This document shows positions 32,378 to 42,708 of a stretch of DNA of 64,000 bases, piece by piece. Positions within the stretch are counted from its first letter, which is position 1. Each line of letters begins with the position of its first letter. The position numbers and the translations under genes were made by a program. This DNA is from an uncultured Paraprevotella sp. Its GTDB lineage: Bacteria > Bacteroidota > Bacteroidia > Bacteroidales > Bacteroidaceae. The notes under the pieces are model-generated. The model had not been told where the DNA came from, did no database searches, and worked only from the letters and a program-made list of their open reading frames with translations. The stretch is taken from assembly GCA_944321365.1 (NCBI GenBank), contig CALULA010000001.1:186001-250000 (forward strand). Direction: 5' to 3'.

Positions 32378-33447
32378 GTGGATTGAATTTGTAAGGTCAG
32401 TGTTGAGGTGTAGACCGTTTGTTCGCTGTTTGTTCCTTTGGTCCAGTTATATTTTCCGGGATAGATCAGGTCGAGTCTTTTCTGTACTTGTTCCAGTCCG
32501 ATGCCGCTTCCGCTGATGTCATTCCGCCTTTTGGGGTAGTTGGAATTGGCAATCACGCACGTCAGACTGTCCGGCTGGCTGGTGAAGATACGGATATGGA
32601 TAAAGCTTTTTTCTACAGGACTGATGCCGTGCTTGAAGGCGTTCTCGAACAGTGAGATATAGATAAGCGGTGCGATCCGTATGTTGTTCTCCGCCGGAAT
32701 GTCCGTGTCGAAGCGCAGTTCTACCGTGGGTGAGAGCCGGATTCTCATCAGAGCTACGTAGTTATGCAGAAATTCTATTTCGCGGTTCAGCGGAATGAAG
32801 TCCTGGTTGTTGTCATAAAGCAGGTGGCGTAGCAGCCGGCTCAGGTCTTGCAGGGCCTGTTGCGCCTTGTCCGTGTCGAAAGTGATGAGCGCATAGATGT
32901 TGTTCAGTGTGTTGAGAAGGAAGTGAGGATTAATCTGATTGTGCAGGTTCTTCAGTTCCGCCTCAATCCGCCGGAGTTCGGCTTTCTGGCGGGCCACTTC
33001 CGCCGTGTGCCACTTCTGGCTCATCCGTATGACGGCCGCCAAGGCCGCTATCAGGGCGAACATCGTGAAGTCGCGCAGGCGGAACAGGATGAATTCCCAT
33101 GTCTGCAGGTGTCTTATGTGGGGAGGGGGCGATGTGGGGAAGAAGGCGTTGGCCAGTTCGAACCACATGTGGATGAAGAGCAGCATCAGGATGCAGACCG
33201 TCACGTTGGAAAGCAGGTAGGTCTTGTTGCGTTTCAGGAACAGCAGTCGCGGAACGAGATAAAAGTAGTTCAGATAGAATATCATGGCCATACCCAAGGG
33301 CGGCCCCATCATGCGGAACGACTCTCCTCTCTCCGGCAGCTCTCTGGAATGCCCCATGAGCATGGGGGGCAGGCAGAACAGGAATATCCACGCGCACAAG
33401 TGGATAATTAGTTCCCAGGATACCTTGCAGTTGCTTTTGCTTTTCAT
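32374..33447 (-). CDS. LytS/YehU-type sensor histidine kinase
   Basis: A 357-residue membrane kinase. Four hydrophobic segments lie at about 10-30, 50-70, 79-98 and 125-141, with little external loop, which suggests sensing within the membrane. The His_kinase domain follows a coiled linker: NQINPHFLLNTLNN carries H175, and the ATPase part has the N-box LFENAFKHGI and G-box GSGIGLEQV. It lies 2 bases after the ABC permease gene. Small-loop sensors beside MacB-type exporters often respond to cell-envelope-acting peptides; that is inference here. Confidence 0.92.
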   Translation of the reverse strand: MKSKSNCKVSWELIIHLCAWIFLFCLPPMLMGHSRELPERGESFRMMGPPLGMAMIFYLNYFYLVPRLLFLKRNKTYLLSNVTVCILMLLFIHMWFELANAFFPTSPPPHIRHLQTWEFILFRLRDFTMFALIAALAAVIRMSQKWHTAEVARQKAELRRIEAELKNLHNQINPHFLLNTLNNIYALITFDTDKAQQALQDLSRLLRHLLYDNNQDFIPLNREIEFLHNYVALMRIRLSPTVELRFDTDIPAENNIRIAPLIYISLFENAFKHGISPVEKSFIHIRIFTSQPDSLTCVIANSNYPKRRNDISGSGIGLEQVQKRLDLIYPGKYNWTKGTNSEQTVYTSTLTLQIQST

Positions 33448-33449
33448 GG

Positions 33450-34688
33450 TTATTCATATCGAAGGGCCTCGATGGGGTCCATGTTGGCTGCTTTCTTGGC
33501 CGGATACCAGCCGAAAAAGATGCCGATGAATGTGCAGACGCCGAAGCTCATGATGATGCTCCACCATTGGATGAAGACAGGCATGTTGGCTGCGGCCTTG
33601 AGGACATAGGCTGCCCCGACTCCAAGAATGACGCCGATCACTCCGCCGGCGATGCTCAGGATGGCTGCTTCGATGAGGAACTGGCTCAGGATATCTATAC
33701 CGCGGGCACCTACGGACATGCGCAATCCGATTTCTTTGGTCCGTTCGGTCACGGACACATACATGATGTTCATGATGCCGATGCCGCCCACAACCAGAGA
33801 AATGCCGGCCACGCTGCCCAGCAAAATGGTGAGCAGGTCCATGGTAGAGTTCATCATGGATGCTATTTCTTCCTGACTGCGGATGGTGAAATCGTCGGCT
33901 TCTGCTTCGGATGTTTCGGTAGCTTCTTTCAGCTTGTGGTTCTTGCGCAGGATGTAAGTGATTTCATCTATTGCCATGTCTGTCGCGTCCTCGGTTACGG
34001 CCGAACAGTTGATGCCTTGCAGGTAGGTGATGGCCAGGATGCGTTTCATCACGGTGGTGTAGGGAACGAGAGCCAGGTCATCCTGGTCCATTCCCATGGA
34101 GTTGTAGCCTTTCGACTTCAGTACGCCTACGACACGGAAAGGGATGGTGTTGAAACGCACCACTTTGCCGATAGGGTCTCCGCCGTCAGGAAACAGATTG
34201 TCTACGACGGTTTTGCCCAATACGCAGACCTTTGCGGCGGTCTTTATGTCCTGTTCTGAAAAGAATTCGCCGTCCTCCACTTTCAGCTGTCGGATGGTCA
34301 GGTAGTCTTCGTTCACGCCATAGACGGTCGAGGGCGTGTTGTTATTGCCGTAGATAAACTGGCCGCTGCTGTTCACTGTCGGGCTGACAGCCGACAGATA
34401 GCGTGCTTCGTCGCGTATGCTTTCGTAGTCCTCCAGTTTCAGTGTCTGCATCTCGTCTGCGTTTTGCCGGACTCCGCCGCGCATGTCTGCTCCCGGATGA
34501 ATCATGATCATGTTGGACCCCATCTCGGAGATCTGTTTATGGATGCTACGTTTGGAGCCTTGTCCTATGGCGAGCATGGCGATGACGGAGGCCACGCCGA
34601 TGATGATGCCCAATGCCGTCAGGAAAGAGCGGAGTTTGTTGGACGCTATGGCCTTGAGCGCTATTTTGAATAGGTTGGTTGTATTCAT
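33450..34688 (-). CDS. macB: MacB-type ABC transporter permease
   Basis: A 412-residue permease with the FtsX/MacB topology: one helix at about residues 18-40, a large periplasmic domain (about 50-280), and three C-terminal helices from about 288. Segments ALGIIIGVASVIAM and GGIGIMNIMYVSVTERTKEI are typical. The ATPase is a separate gene 12 bases upstream, so this is a split MacB. With the HlyD and TolC genes before it, the set forms a tripartite export system. Confidence 0.9.
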   Translation of the reverse strand: MNTTNLFKIALKAIASNKLRSFLTALGIIIGVASVIAMLAIGQGSKRSIHKQISEMGSNMIMIHPGADMRGGVRQNADEMQTLKLEDYESIRDEARYLSAVSPTVNSSGQFIYGNNNTPSTVYGVNEDYLTIRQLKVEDGEFFSEQDIKTAAKVCVLGKTVVDNLFPDGGDPIGKVVRFNTIPFRVVGVLKSKGYNSMGMDQDDLALVPYTTVMKRILAITYLQGINCSAVTEDATDMAIDEITYILRKNHKLKEATETSEAEADDFTIRSQEEIASMMNSTMDLLTILLGSVAGISLVVGGIGIMNIMYVSVTERTKEIGLRMSVGARGIDILSQFLIEAAILSIAGGVIGVILGVGAAYVLKAAANMPVFIQWWSIIMSFGVCTFIGIFFGWYPAKKAANMDPIEALRYE

Positions 34689-34700
34689 GTCGTTGTCGTT

Positions 34701-35462
34701 TTAGTCGTCTTGCGGGATGGGCAATTGGGCCAGTGTTTCCGCTGCCGACAGGATCTCGTGGTTTGCCGTGTCTTCTTTCACTTGCCCGTCGCGCAATATG
34801 ATGTTGCGGCTGCTGTAGTGCGCTATGTCTGGATTGTGGGTGACGAAGATGATTGTCCGTCCCATGGCGTGCAGCTTCTGGAAGAGCACCAGAATCTCGA
34901 ATGATGTACGTGTGTCCAGATTTCCGGTGGCTTCGTCGGCCAGTAGCACGGCGGGGTTGTTCACCAGTGCGCGGGCTATGGCTACCCGCTGCATCTGTCC
35001 GCCCGACATTTGGTTGGACTTATGGAACAGGCGGTTGCCCAGTCCCACCATTTCGAGTGCCTGTATAGCCCTTTCGCGGCGTTCTTTGGCCGATACGGAA
35101 GAGTTGTACATCAGCGGCAGTTCCACATTCTCGACGGCAGTCGTCTTGGCCAGCAGGTTATAATTCTGGAACACAAACCCGATTTTGCGGTTGCGCAGCA
35201 CGGCACGTTCGCGGCGTTTCATGGTGCGGACGCTTACGCCGTCGAGGATGTATTCGCCCGATGTGGGCGTGTCCAGACATCCCAGCTGGTTCAGCAGGGT
35301 GGATTTTCCGGAACCGGATGTTCCCATGATGGTGACAAACTCGCCTTCGTATATTTTGAATGACACTCCACGGAGCGCATGCACCACTTCGTCTCCCACG
35401 ATGAAGTTGCGCCGGACGTCCTGAAGTTCGATGACGATTTTCTTATTGGCTTGTTCTTCCAT
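34701..35462 (-). CDS. MacB-type ABC transporter ATP-binding protein
   Basis: A 253-residue ABC ATPase of the LolD/MacB group, with Walker A GTSGSGKST, signature MSGGQMQRVA and Walker B LLADEATGNLD. It powers the following permease. It follows the adaptor gene by 20 bases. Confidence 0.93.
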   Translation of the reverse strand: MEEQANKKIVIELQDVRRNFIVGDEVVHALRGVSFKIYEGEFVTIMGTSGSGKSTLLNQLGCLDTPTSGEYILDGVSVRTMKRRERAVLRNRKIGFVFQNYNLLAKTTAVENVELPLMYNSSVSAKERRERAIQALEMVGLGNRLFHKSNQMSGGQMQRVAIARALVNNPAVLLADEATGNLDTRTSFEILVLFQKLHAMGRTIIFVTHNPDIAHYSSRNIILRDGQVKEDTANHEILSAAETLAQLPIPQDD

Positions 35463-35482
35463 GATGAAAGATGTTTTTGGAG

Positions 35483-36655
35483 TTACTTCTTATCCTTTTT
35501 CTTTCTGGGGTGAGGCATGAACGGATTGGCTTCCGTCGGTTCTTCTTCCTCTGTATCTTCTTTCAGTTCATTCATGGAGATCACCACGCTGGTGCCTTGT
35601 TTGATGCCGCTGATGATTTCAGTGCGCACGCCGTCGGTCGCTCCGGTTCTGACGTTGTGGGCGGTCAGTGTGTTGCCTTCGCGGGTCCACAGTTTGTTCT
35701 TGCCTTCGGTGTCCACTATTTTGTAGCTGTTGCCCAATACTTCTTTTGTGGGCGTAAAGCGCAGGGCTTTGGATTTTACGCTGAGCACGCCTGTGCGTTC
35801 CAGTGTGCTCACCGAGACGTTGGCTGTCAGTCCGGGTTTCAGCTTGAGGTCGTTGTTCGGAGCGGAAATGACAACTTCGTAGGTCACGACGTTGTCGGTC
35901 GTGGTGGCTTCCTGCCGTACCTGCGTCACTTGGCCGTGGAATGTGTCATTGGGGTAGGCGTCTACGGTGAAGGTCACGTTCTGTCCCTCTTTCACACTGC
36001 CGATGTCTGCTTCGTCAATGTCGGCGATGACGCGCATGTCGGTCAGGTCTTTTGCGATGGTGAACAAGGTCGGAGTCTCAAAGCTGGAGGCCACGGTCTG
36101 TCCTTCTTCCACGGCTCTGCTCAATACGATGCCGTCGATGGGCGAAGTGATGGTGGCATAACCCAGATTGGTCTCGGCGGTCTTCACGCTTTCTTTTGAG
36201 GTGTTGTAGTTTTCCAGTGCTTTCCGGTAGTCCAGATAAGCCGATTCAAACTCGTTTTTGCTCACCAGTCCTTTTTCATTCAGCGTCTTGTAGCGTTTAT
36301 AGTTTGCCGTCTGATAGTCCAGGTCGCTTTTTGCACTTGCAAGACTGGCTTTGGCGCTGTTCAGCTGGCTGATAAGGTTTGTCTTGTCCAGCTCGGCGAT
36401 GACCTGACCTTTCTTTACGATGCTGTTGTAGTCTACGTAAATGTTACTGATTATGCCGGACACCTGTGTGCCGACCTCTACTTCCGTCACCGGTTCTATG
36501 GTTCCTGTCGCAGTGACAGTGTTCCGGATGGTGTCCGGTGTCACGTCTGTCATTTCAAACTCCACCATTACGCTTTTCTTGGGCCATACCATGAAGGCTA
36601 CGGCAACCGCCACGATGAATATGACGATGCTGATGATGATTTTTTTCCTTTTCAT
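35483..36655 (-). CDS. macA: MacA-like periplasmic adaptor (HlyD family)
   Basis: A 390-residue membrane-fusion protein. An N-terminal membrane anchor lies at residues 5-23 (MKRKKIIISIVIFIV). A lipoyl half-motif GTIEPVTEVEVGTQVSG is followed by a long coiled-coil hairpin (about 95-180), the second lipoyl half (GYATITSPIDGIVLSR), a beta-barrel and a C-terminal domain. It ends in an unusual acidic then lysine-rich tail (EEEEPTEANP, RKKKDKK). It links the MacB-type permease to TolC. Confidence 0.92.
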   Translation of the reverse strand: MKRKKIIISIVIFIVAVAVAFMVWPKKSVMVEFEMTDVTPDTIRNTVTATGTIEPVTEVEVGTQVSGIISNIYVDYNSIVKKGQVIAELDKTNLISQLNSAKASLASAKSDLDYQTANYKRYKTLNEKGLVSKNEFESAYLDYRKALENYNTSKESVKTAETNLGYATITSPIDGIVLSRAVEEGQTVASSFETPTLFTIAKDLTDMRVIADIDEADIGSVKEGQNVTFTVDAYPNDTFHGQVTQVRQEATTTDNVVTYEVVISAPNNDLKLKPGLTANVSVSTLERTGVLSVKSKALRFTPTKEVLGNSYKIVDTEGKNKLWTREGNTLTAHNVRTGATDGVRTEIISGIKQGTSVVISMNELKEDTEEEEPTEANPFMPHPRKKKDKK

Positions 36656-36671
36656 ATTGGGTTGATGTTAT

Positions 36672-38021
36672 TTACAGGTTTATGTTTTCGCCTTGATAGA
36701 AACTGAGCAGCTGCATGTTGAGCAGGGCTGTGTATTTGCATTGCAGCTTGTCTTGCTGTGCGCTCATCAGTTCGTCGCGTCCGTTCATCAGTTCCACGAT
36801 GTTTTTCAGTCCGTTGCGGAACTGTTCGTCCAGCAGCTCATAGCTGGTTTGTGCGCTTTTGACTCTGGCTGTTGCCGACACATACTGCTGTTGGTTGCTG
36901 TAGGCGTTAAGCCAGTATTCCTCTATGGTGCTGTACAGCTGTTTCTGCTGGTCTTGCAGTTGCAGCTCGCTTTCCATTTTGCTGAGCTGTGCTTTCTTCA
37001 CGTTGGTCTTGTTGCGGCGGTTGTCAAAGATGGGCACCGACAGTGTGACGCCCGCTGATGCGCTCAGGTTCTGGCGCATCTGTTCGCCTATCGATTCACG
37101 GCTGCCTGAATAATGGCTGTCGCCGATGCCCGCCGTGAGTGAGACGGAAGGGTAATAGCCGGCTTTGGCTATCTTGATGTTCAGGTCGGCTGCATCGATG
37201 CTCAGCTGGCTGCTCCTGATTTCCGGACGTGTGTTGAGTGCCTGCATGTACACGTCGTTCACGGAAGGCAGGGGGGACATCACGTCCTCGTCCTGCGATG
37301 TGATGCCGGAGATGTCGAACTGCCGGTCGTCGGTGATTTCGAGCAGCTCCTTCAGTTGGCGGGTATAGCTGGCTATTTGCGTCTGCGTGGCCACACAGTC
37401 ATACTTTGTGCTGGCCGATTGTGCTTCCAGCTGGGCGAGGTCGGCTTTCGATATCTGGCCTTGTTCATACATCTCTTGCCCTCTGCTGAACTGCTTCTCG
37501 GCGGTTTCCGCCATGGCACGGTTGACGTTCAGGGCGTCTTTTGAATAAAGTATCTGCACGTACAGCTGGGCAATCTGCTCCTGTATGCTGTTGGCCGTGG
37601 TTTGTGTGGTCAGTGCCGATATCTGATTCTCTATCTTTTGCGCTTTGACGTTCTTGTGCGTCACCCCGCCGTCCCATATCGTCCAGGAAGCGTTCAGGCC
37701 ATAGTTGCCGTTTTCCGTGAACTTGTTGGTCGAACTGTTGGCTATGCCGTTGGTCACGATGTTCGACGCACTTTTCTGTAGCGGGCGGTAGTCTATGCTT
37801 TGGGTCGTGCTGAACGACAGGCTGGGAAACAGTTCCCCTTTCTTCTGGCTCAGGTCGGCCGCGCCTTCTTCTTCCGCGAGCCTGTTTTGCCGGAGCTGGA
37901 TGTTGTGGGCAAGGGCATAGTCTATGCATTCCTGTAAGGACCAGCGCACCGAATCCTGTCCCGCAACGGTCAGTCCTTGTAGCAGAAAGACAGCGCAGAA
38001 AATGTAATTCTTATAGTTCAT
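36672..38021 (-). CDS. TolC family outer-membrane efflux protein
   Basis: First gene of the efflux operon; 449 residues with a signal peptide (about 1-21, ending TVAG). Two OEP repeats (DSVRWSLQECIDYALAHN and, after midpoint, SVNDVYMQALNTRPEIRSSQ) give the alpha-barrel and outer-membrane beta-barrel layout. It is the exit duct for the MacAB-type exporter encoded next, 16 bases away. Confidence 0.93.
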   Translation of the reverse strand: MNYKNYIFCAVFLLQGLTVAGQDSVRWSLQECIDYALAHNIQLRQNRLAEEEGAADLSQKKGELFPSLSFSTTQSIDYRPLQKSASNIVTNGIANSSTNKFTENGNYGLNASWTIWDGGVTHKNVKAQKIENQISALTTQTTANSIQEQIAQLYVQILYSKDALNVNRAMAETAEKQFSRGQEMYEQGQISKADLAQLEAQSASTKYDCVATQTQIASYTRQLKELLEITDDRQFDISGITSQDEDVMSPLPSVNDVYMQALNTRPEIRSSQLSIDAADLNIKIAKAGYYPSVSLTAGIGDSHYSGSRESIGEQMRQNLSASAGVTLSVPIFDNRRNKTNVKKAQLSKMESELQLQDQQKQLYSTIEEYWLNAYSNQQQYVSATARVKSAQTSYELLDEQFRNGLKNIVELMNGRDELMSAQQDKLQCKYTALLNMQLLSFYQGENINL

Positions 38022-38045
38022 GAATGTAGATGTTTATGATCGTTG

Positions 38046-38053
38046 CAAAAGTA
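38046..38053 (-). promoter_or_regulatory. -7 promoter box for the TolC-MacAB-two-component operon
   Basis: Read on minus the bases are TACTTTTG, matching TAnnTTTG, 24 bases before the TolC start. A TTTG occurs 24 bases further upstream, slightly too far for a standard -33. Confidence 0.5.
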
Positions 38054-38138
38054 CGAAGATTTTGGAAAAGCGGAAAACAAAATGTACCGTCCCGGATTTT
38101 TTTTCGACAAAGGTGCTGAATATGTCTTTCAAAAAGCT

Positions 38139-38146
38139 TATATTTG
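38139..38146 (+). promoter_or_regulatory. -7 promoter box for ribE
   Basis: TATATTTG on plus, a TAnnTTTG match 38 bases before the ribE start. I see no FMN riboswitch between them. Confidence 0.5.
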
Positions 38147-38184
38147 GACTTTAAAAGACAGAAAACAGAAAACATTTATGCATT

Positions 38185-38802
38185 ATGTTCTCAGGAATTG
38201 TTGAAGAAGTTGCCCGCGTTACAGGGATTGTCAAGGAACAGGAGAATGTTCATTTTACGTTAGAGTGTTCGTTTGTGGACGAGCTGAAGATAGATCAGAG
38301 TGTGGCGCATAACGGAGTGTGCCTTACCGTCGTGAGGATACAGGACGGCCGCTACACGGTGACGGCGATGAAAGAGACGCTTGACCGCTCCAATCTGGGC
38401 CTGCTCAAGGTGGGAGACGAAGTGAATGTGGAACGCTCCATGCTGATGAACGGCAGGCTGGACGGGCATATCGTGCAGGGACATGTGGATTGCACGGCAG
38501 AATGTCTGGCTGTGGAGGATGCGGAGGGGAGCCATGTGTATACGTTCCGTTATCCTTATGATCCGGAAATGGTCAGGAGAGGCTATTTCTGTGTGGACAA
38601 AGGCTCTGTCACGGTGAATGGAGTCAGTCTGACCGTATGCAATCCGACGAAAGACACTTTCCAGGTGTGCATCATACCTTATACTTATGAGCATACGAAT
38701 TTCCATGCATTCCGGCCGGGAACGAAGGTGAATGTGGAATTCGATATTATCGGTAAGTACCTGAGCCGGATGATGAGTCTGACACAAGGCGAGGCGGAAT
38801 GA
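38185..38802 (+). CDS. ribE: Riboflavin synthase alpha chain
   Basis: Riboflavin synthase dismutates two molecules of 6,7-dimethyl-8-ribityllumazine to riboflavin. The 205-residue chain has the invariant start MFSGIVEEV and the two lumazine-binding repeats (about 1-95 and 96-195), each with its GxV/HxQGHVD or NGVSLTV segment. Length and layout match the family. It is a single-gene unit on plus, divergent from the efflux operon and followed by two hairpins. Confidence 0.96.
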   Translation: MFSGIVEEVARVTGIVKEQENVHFTLECSFVDELKIDQSVAHNGVCLTVVRIQDGRYTVTAMKETLDRSNLGLLKVGDEVNVERSMLMNGRLDGHIVQGHVDCTAECLAVEDAEGSHVYTFRYPYDPEMVRRGYFCVDKGSVTVNGVSLTVCNPTKDTFQVCIIPYTYEHTNFHAFRPGTKVNVEFDIIGKYLSRMMSLTQGEAE

Positions 38803-38822
38803 CGGAGGCGGCTACGGCACCG

Positions 38823-38845
38823 GCCGTCCGGATTGGCCGGACGGC
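38823..38845. repeat. Small GC-rich hairpin after ribE
   Basis: Arms GCCGTCCGG and CCGGACGGC (9 perfect pairs) around a 5-base loop, 21 bases after the ribE stop. No T run follows, so terminator activity is uncertain. Confidence 0.55.
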
Positions 38846-38853
38846 ATGAACGG

Positions 38854-38903
38854 CATAACGCAAGAGACCGGACGGGGATTCCCGTCCGGTCTCTTGCGTT
38901 ATG
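38854..38903. repeat. Perfect 23-bp inverted repeat (hairpin, 4-base loop)
   Basis: Arms 38854-38876 and 38881-38903 are exact reverse complements, separated by GATT. The outer arm ends contain CGCAAGAG / CTCTTGCG, which resembles the core of the 22-bp array that follows. It could end transcription from both sides, but there is no T tract. Confidence 0.85.
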
Positions 38904-38945
38904 CAAAGCAGATTTCTTGCGCTTCCTGTTGCCGGCTGGAAGTCT

Positions 38946-39011
38946 TGCGGAAAAGCTGTCCGGTTTGTGCGCAAGACCGTACCGGTCTTTCCCCAAGAAT
39001 GTTCATCGTGA
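38946..39011 (+). repeat. 22-bp periodic repeat array, three units plus degenerate ones
   Basis: Core positions are 38946 (TGCGGAAAA), 38968 (TGCGCAAGA) and 38990 (TCCCCAAGA), each 22 bases apart. Weaker TGCG cores at 38895 and 38918 precede them out of phase. It lies between the ribE hairpins and the convergent YihY-family gene. Confidence 0.65.
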
Positions 39012-39104
39012 TGCGGAATACATATGCCTGTGTGTGCGGATCCGGACGGCTGCAAGGCATCTTTCCGGATGTTGCCGATGTGAAAGCCGCGCTCCGCAGT
39101 CTGA

Positions 39105-40418
39105 TTACAGGTCTTTCAGCAGGAGGTCGTTGTCTTTGTTGATGAACTTGTTCCGTATCCGTCGGATACTTTCCCATTCCCTGTTGTGGCGGTGAATGGC
39201 AGCCGGCGTGTATCTGTCGCCGTAATTGTCTATTTGTTTCAGCAGAAAGCCTACGGTCATCTTGTTGATATCCTGCGAGGGAGTGATGCGCGGGCGGTCC
39301 GACTGTTCGTTGCATTCAAGCACCACCAGGTTCATGTGCCGGAGTTCGTTTACCAGCCGTTCCACTACTCCGTCAGGCAGTTCCGTCTCTGCCGACAGTC
39401 CGTTTATGGTATAGGGATTCATCCCTTTTTCAAACCGCTTGCAGATTTTTGAGAGGATGAGCATCATCAGTACATCGTGATAACTGCGGCTTATCTTGTG
39501 GATGTCCTTGATGTAGTAGTAGCTTTTCAGGTTCTGATTGGCGTAGGAAAGCTGTGCGCCGAACAGACAGATGAGCCAGGAGAAGTCCACCCAAAGGATG
39601 AATAACGGCAGAGCGGCAAATGAACCGTATATGGCATTGTAGCTCGACACCCAGATTTGCGAGTGGATGTAGAAGTACTGTAAGAACTGGAAAGCCGTTC
39701 CGGCGATGAAGCCGGGCAGCAGGGCGTGACGCAAGGACACGTCGGTATTGGGCATATACATGTATAATCCGGTGAAGAGCAGCCCGCTCACTACATAAGG
39801 CGACAGCTTGATAAGGGCCTGCACCGTGGTGCTCAGTACCATGAAGTCAGGGTAGTCTTGCGCGATTGTGGCCAGAAAGATGGAGAGGCCGCTGCTGATG
39901 ATGATCAGGATGGGAAGCAGCAGGAATACGCTGATATAGTCTGTCAGCTGGCGGTAAAAGGAGCGTTGGTTCCTGACGCCCCAGATGGTGTTCAGGGCCA
40001 GCTCGATGTTGCCGGTCAGTTGGATGACGGTATAGAGCAGCAACAGCAGGCCGAAGCCGATGAAAATACCGCTCTGCGTGTGTTCGAGATAAGAATTGAT
40101 AAAATTCAGTACGATGTTGGCGAATTCCTGATTGACGCTCAGGTTGCTCCTGATTTTCTCTTCGATGACTGCACCGTAGCCCAGTCCGCGTCCGATGGCG
40201 AAGATAATCGCCAGGATGGGAACGGTTGCCAGGATGGTGGAATAAGTCAAGGCAGAGGCGTGGTTGTTGAGGTTCTTCCTGTAGAAACATTCAAGGGTGA
40301 GCACGAGTTTGCGCAGAATGTTGAAGGCATAGCGTTTAGGCGGTGAGAATTTCTCGTCGTCGACAAACCATATTTTGTGGAAGAAGAAGAACTCCATTTG
40401 GTGGAAACTGAATGGCAT
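39105..40418 (-). CDS. YihY/BrkB family inner-membrane protein
   Basis: A 437-residue protein with about six transmembrane helices in the YihY domain (about 45-300: NHASALTYSTILATVPILAI, then GLLLLLYTVIQLTG and PLFILWVDFSWLICLFGAQL). A soluble C-terminal part of about 120 residues looks like a winged-helix region. The family was once called RNase BN, wrongly; its function is unknown. The start at 40418 is chosen because the open frame beyond it enters rnpB; ATG 40397 is an alternative. It is directly downstream of rnpB. Confidence 0.85.
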   Translation of the reverse strand: MPFSFHQMEFFFFHKIWFVDDEKFSPPKRYAFNILRKLVLTLECFYRKNLNNHASALTYSTILATVPILAIIFAIGRGLGYGAVIEEKIRSNLSVNQEFANIVLNFINSYLEHTQSGIFIGFGLLLLLYTVIQLTGNIELALNTIWGVRNQRSFYRQLTDYISVFLLLPILIIISSGLSIFLATIAQDYPDFMVLSTTVQALIKLSPYVVSGLLFTGLYMYMPNTDVSLRHALLPGFIAGTAFQFLQYFYIHSQIWVSSYNAIYGSFAALPLFILWVDFSWLICLFGAQLSYANQNLKSYYYIKDIHKISRSYHDVLMMLILSKICKRFEKGMNPYTINGLSAETELPDGVVERLVNELRHMNLVVLECNEQSDRPRITPSQDINKMTVGFLLKQIDNYGDRYTPAAIHRHNREWESIRRIRNKFINKDNDLLLKDL

Positions 40419-40454
40419 AGGCTTTCGGCTGAAAGGGTTCGTACGAATAAAAGA

Positions 40455-40820
40455 AAGCAGTCGGTCTGTAAGCCGGGTTCTGTGCTCTGCCGAGGCAGAA
40501 CGCCTGTCATTTATCTGAGCCGTACGTCGCCGCACGGCTTTATCGTCCTACCCTCCGGCTCGGGCGGGCAGCCCTCTCTGTGTCGCCGGTTTACGCGGAC
40601 TTTCAACTTCCAGAATGCACGGCTCGGATGTCACCATCCGACCGGTGGGCTCTTACCCCACCTTCTCACCCTTACCTTTCCCGCGCGGAGAAAGGCGGTT
40701 ATTTTCTTCTGCATGATCTAACCCTCGCAGGCTACTTCCCGTTAAGAAGTGGAATGCCCTTTGTTGCCCGGACTTTCCTCAACCGCTCAGAGCGGCAGCG
40801 ACAGGCCGACCGACTGCTTT
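40455..40820 (-). ncRNA. rnpB: RNase P RNA, bacterial class A
   Basis: The catalytic RNA that matures tRNA 5' ends. On minus the ends pair as P1 (GCAGTCGGTC against GACCGACTGC). The 5' part has the signature GAGGAAAGTCCGGGC, and the 3' part ends ACAGAACCCGGCTTACAGAC. Total length is about 366 bases, normal for the class. End points are within a few bases. Short open frames across it on plus are not genes. Confidence 0.95.
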
Positions 40821-40829
40821 TGGATAAGA

Positions 40830-40861
40830 CAAAAGTACGTCTTTTTATCGAGTCTGCCAAA
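40830..40861 (-). promoter_or_regulatory. Promoter of rnpB
   Basis: Read on minus: -33 TTTG (40861-40858), 20 bases, then -7 TACTTTTG (40837-40830). Both elements and spacing fit the Bacteroides promoter. The start of transcription would fall near the rnpB 5' end. Confidence 0.75.
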
Positions 40862-40984
40862 TCTTTGGTCAACGAATGTGAAATCGTTCGTGTCCGTTTT
40901 TAAGCGCTGTTAATGTCGATTCTCCCACTGTTAAAAGATAGCAAAAAGCAATTGCATGGCGTACATGCCAATACTTTTTGGCCT

Positions 40985-40992
40985 TATTTTTG
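40985..40992 (+). promoter_or_regulatory. -7 promoter box for the DegQ-like protease gene
   Basis: TATTTTTG on plus, TAnnTTTG match, within the 19-mer TTTTTGGCCTTATTTTTGT (40975-40993) that also occurs at 31639-31657. It lies 42 bases before the start. Confidence 0.5.
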
Positions 40993-41034
40993 TGTCACTT
41001 TCTTACGCAAAGAGCAATCTAAAAGATATTTGAT

Positions 41035-42495
<1,461 letters not shown>

Positions 42496-42529
42496 TCGGA
42501 TGCGTCGGATCGTCTTCTGACAGACGGAA

Positions 42530-42576
42530 AAATGAAAGACTCTTCCCGGCACTTTGTGGGGGAGAGTCTTTCATTT
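42530..42576 (+). terminator. Terminator after the DegQ-like gene
   Basis: A 14-bp stem (AAATGAAAGACTCT / AGAGTCTTTCATTT) with a 19-base loop, followed by a T-rich stretch. Confidence 0.75.
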
Positions 42577-42677
42577 CTGCTTTTGCGGAAGCTGTGTTGG
42601 TGAGATGCGGATGCGGATTCTTGCTTCTTATAATATAAATAATGTGAAAAAGGCATCCGCGTTTCGATAAAAAATAG

Positions 42678-42685
42678 TAATTTTG
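42678..42685 (+). promoter_or_regulatory. -7 promoter box for rpoD
   Basis: TAATTTTG on plus, TAnnTTTG match, 23 bases before the sigma factor start. Confidence 0.5.
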
Positions 42686-42708
42686 TACGTTTAATATGTG
42701 GAAGTAGA

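Noticed and set aside
38053..38184. FMN riboswitch upstream of ribE
   Set aside because: No conserved FMN-aptamer elements or long leader are seen; the start lies 38 bases after a -7 box.
40455..40820. Short plus-strand open frames (for example 40580-40903) and the 5' extension of the YihY frame
   Set aside because: They overlap the RNase P RNA, whose signature and paired ends explain this sequence.
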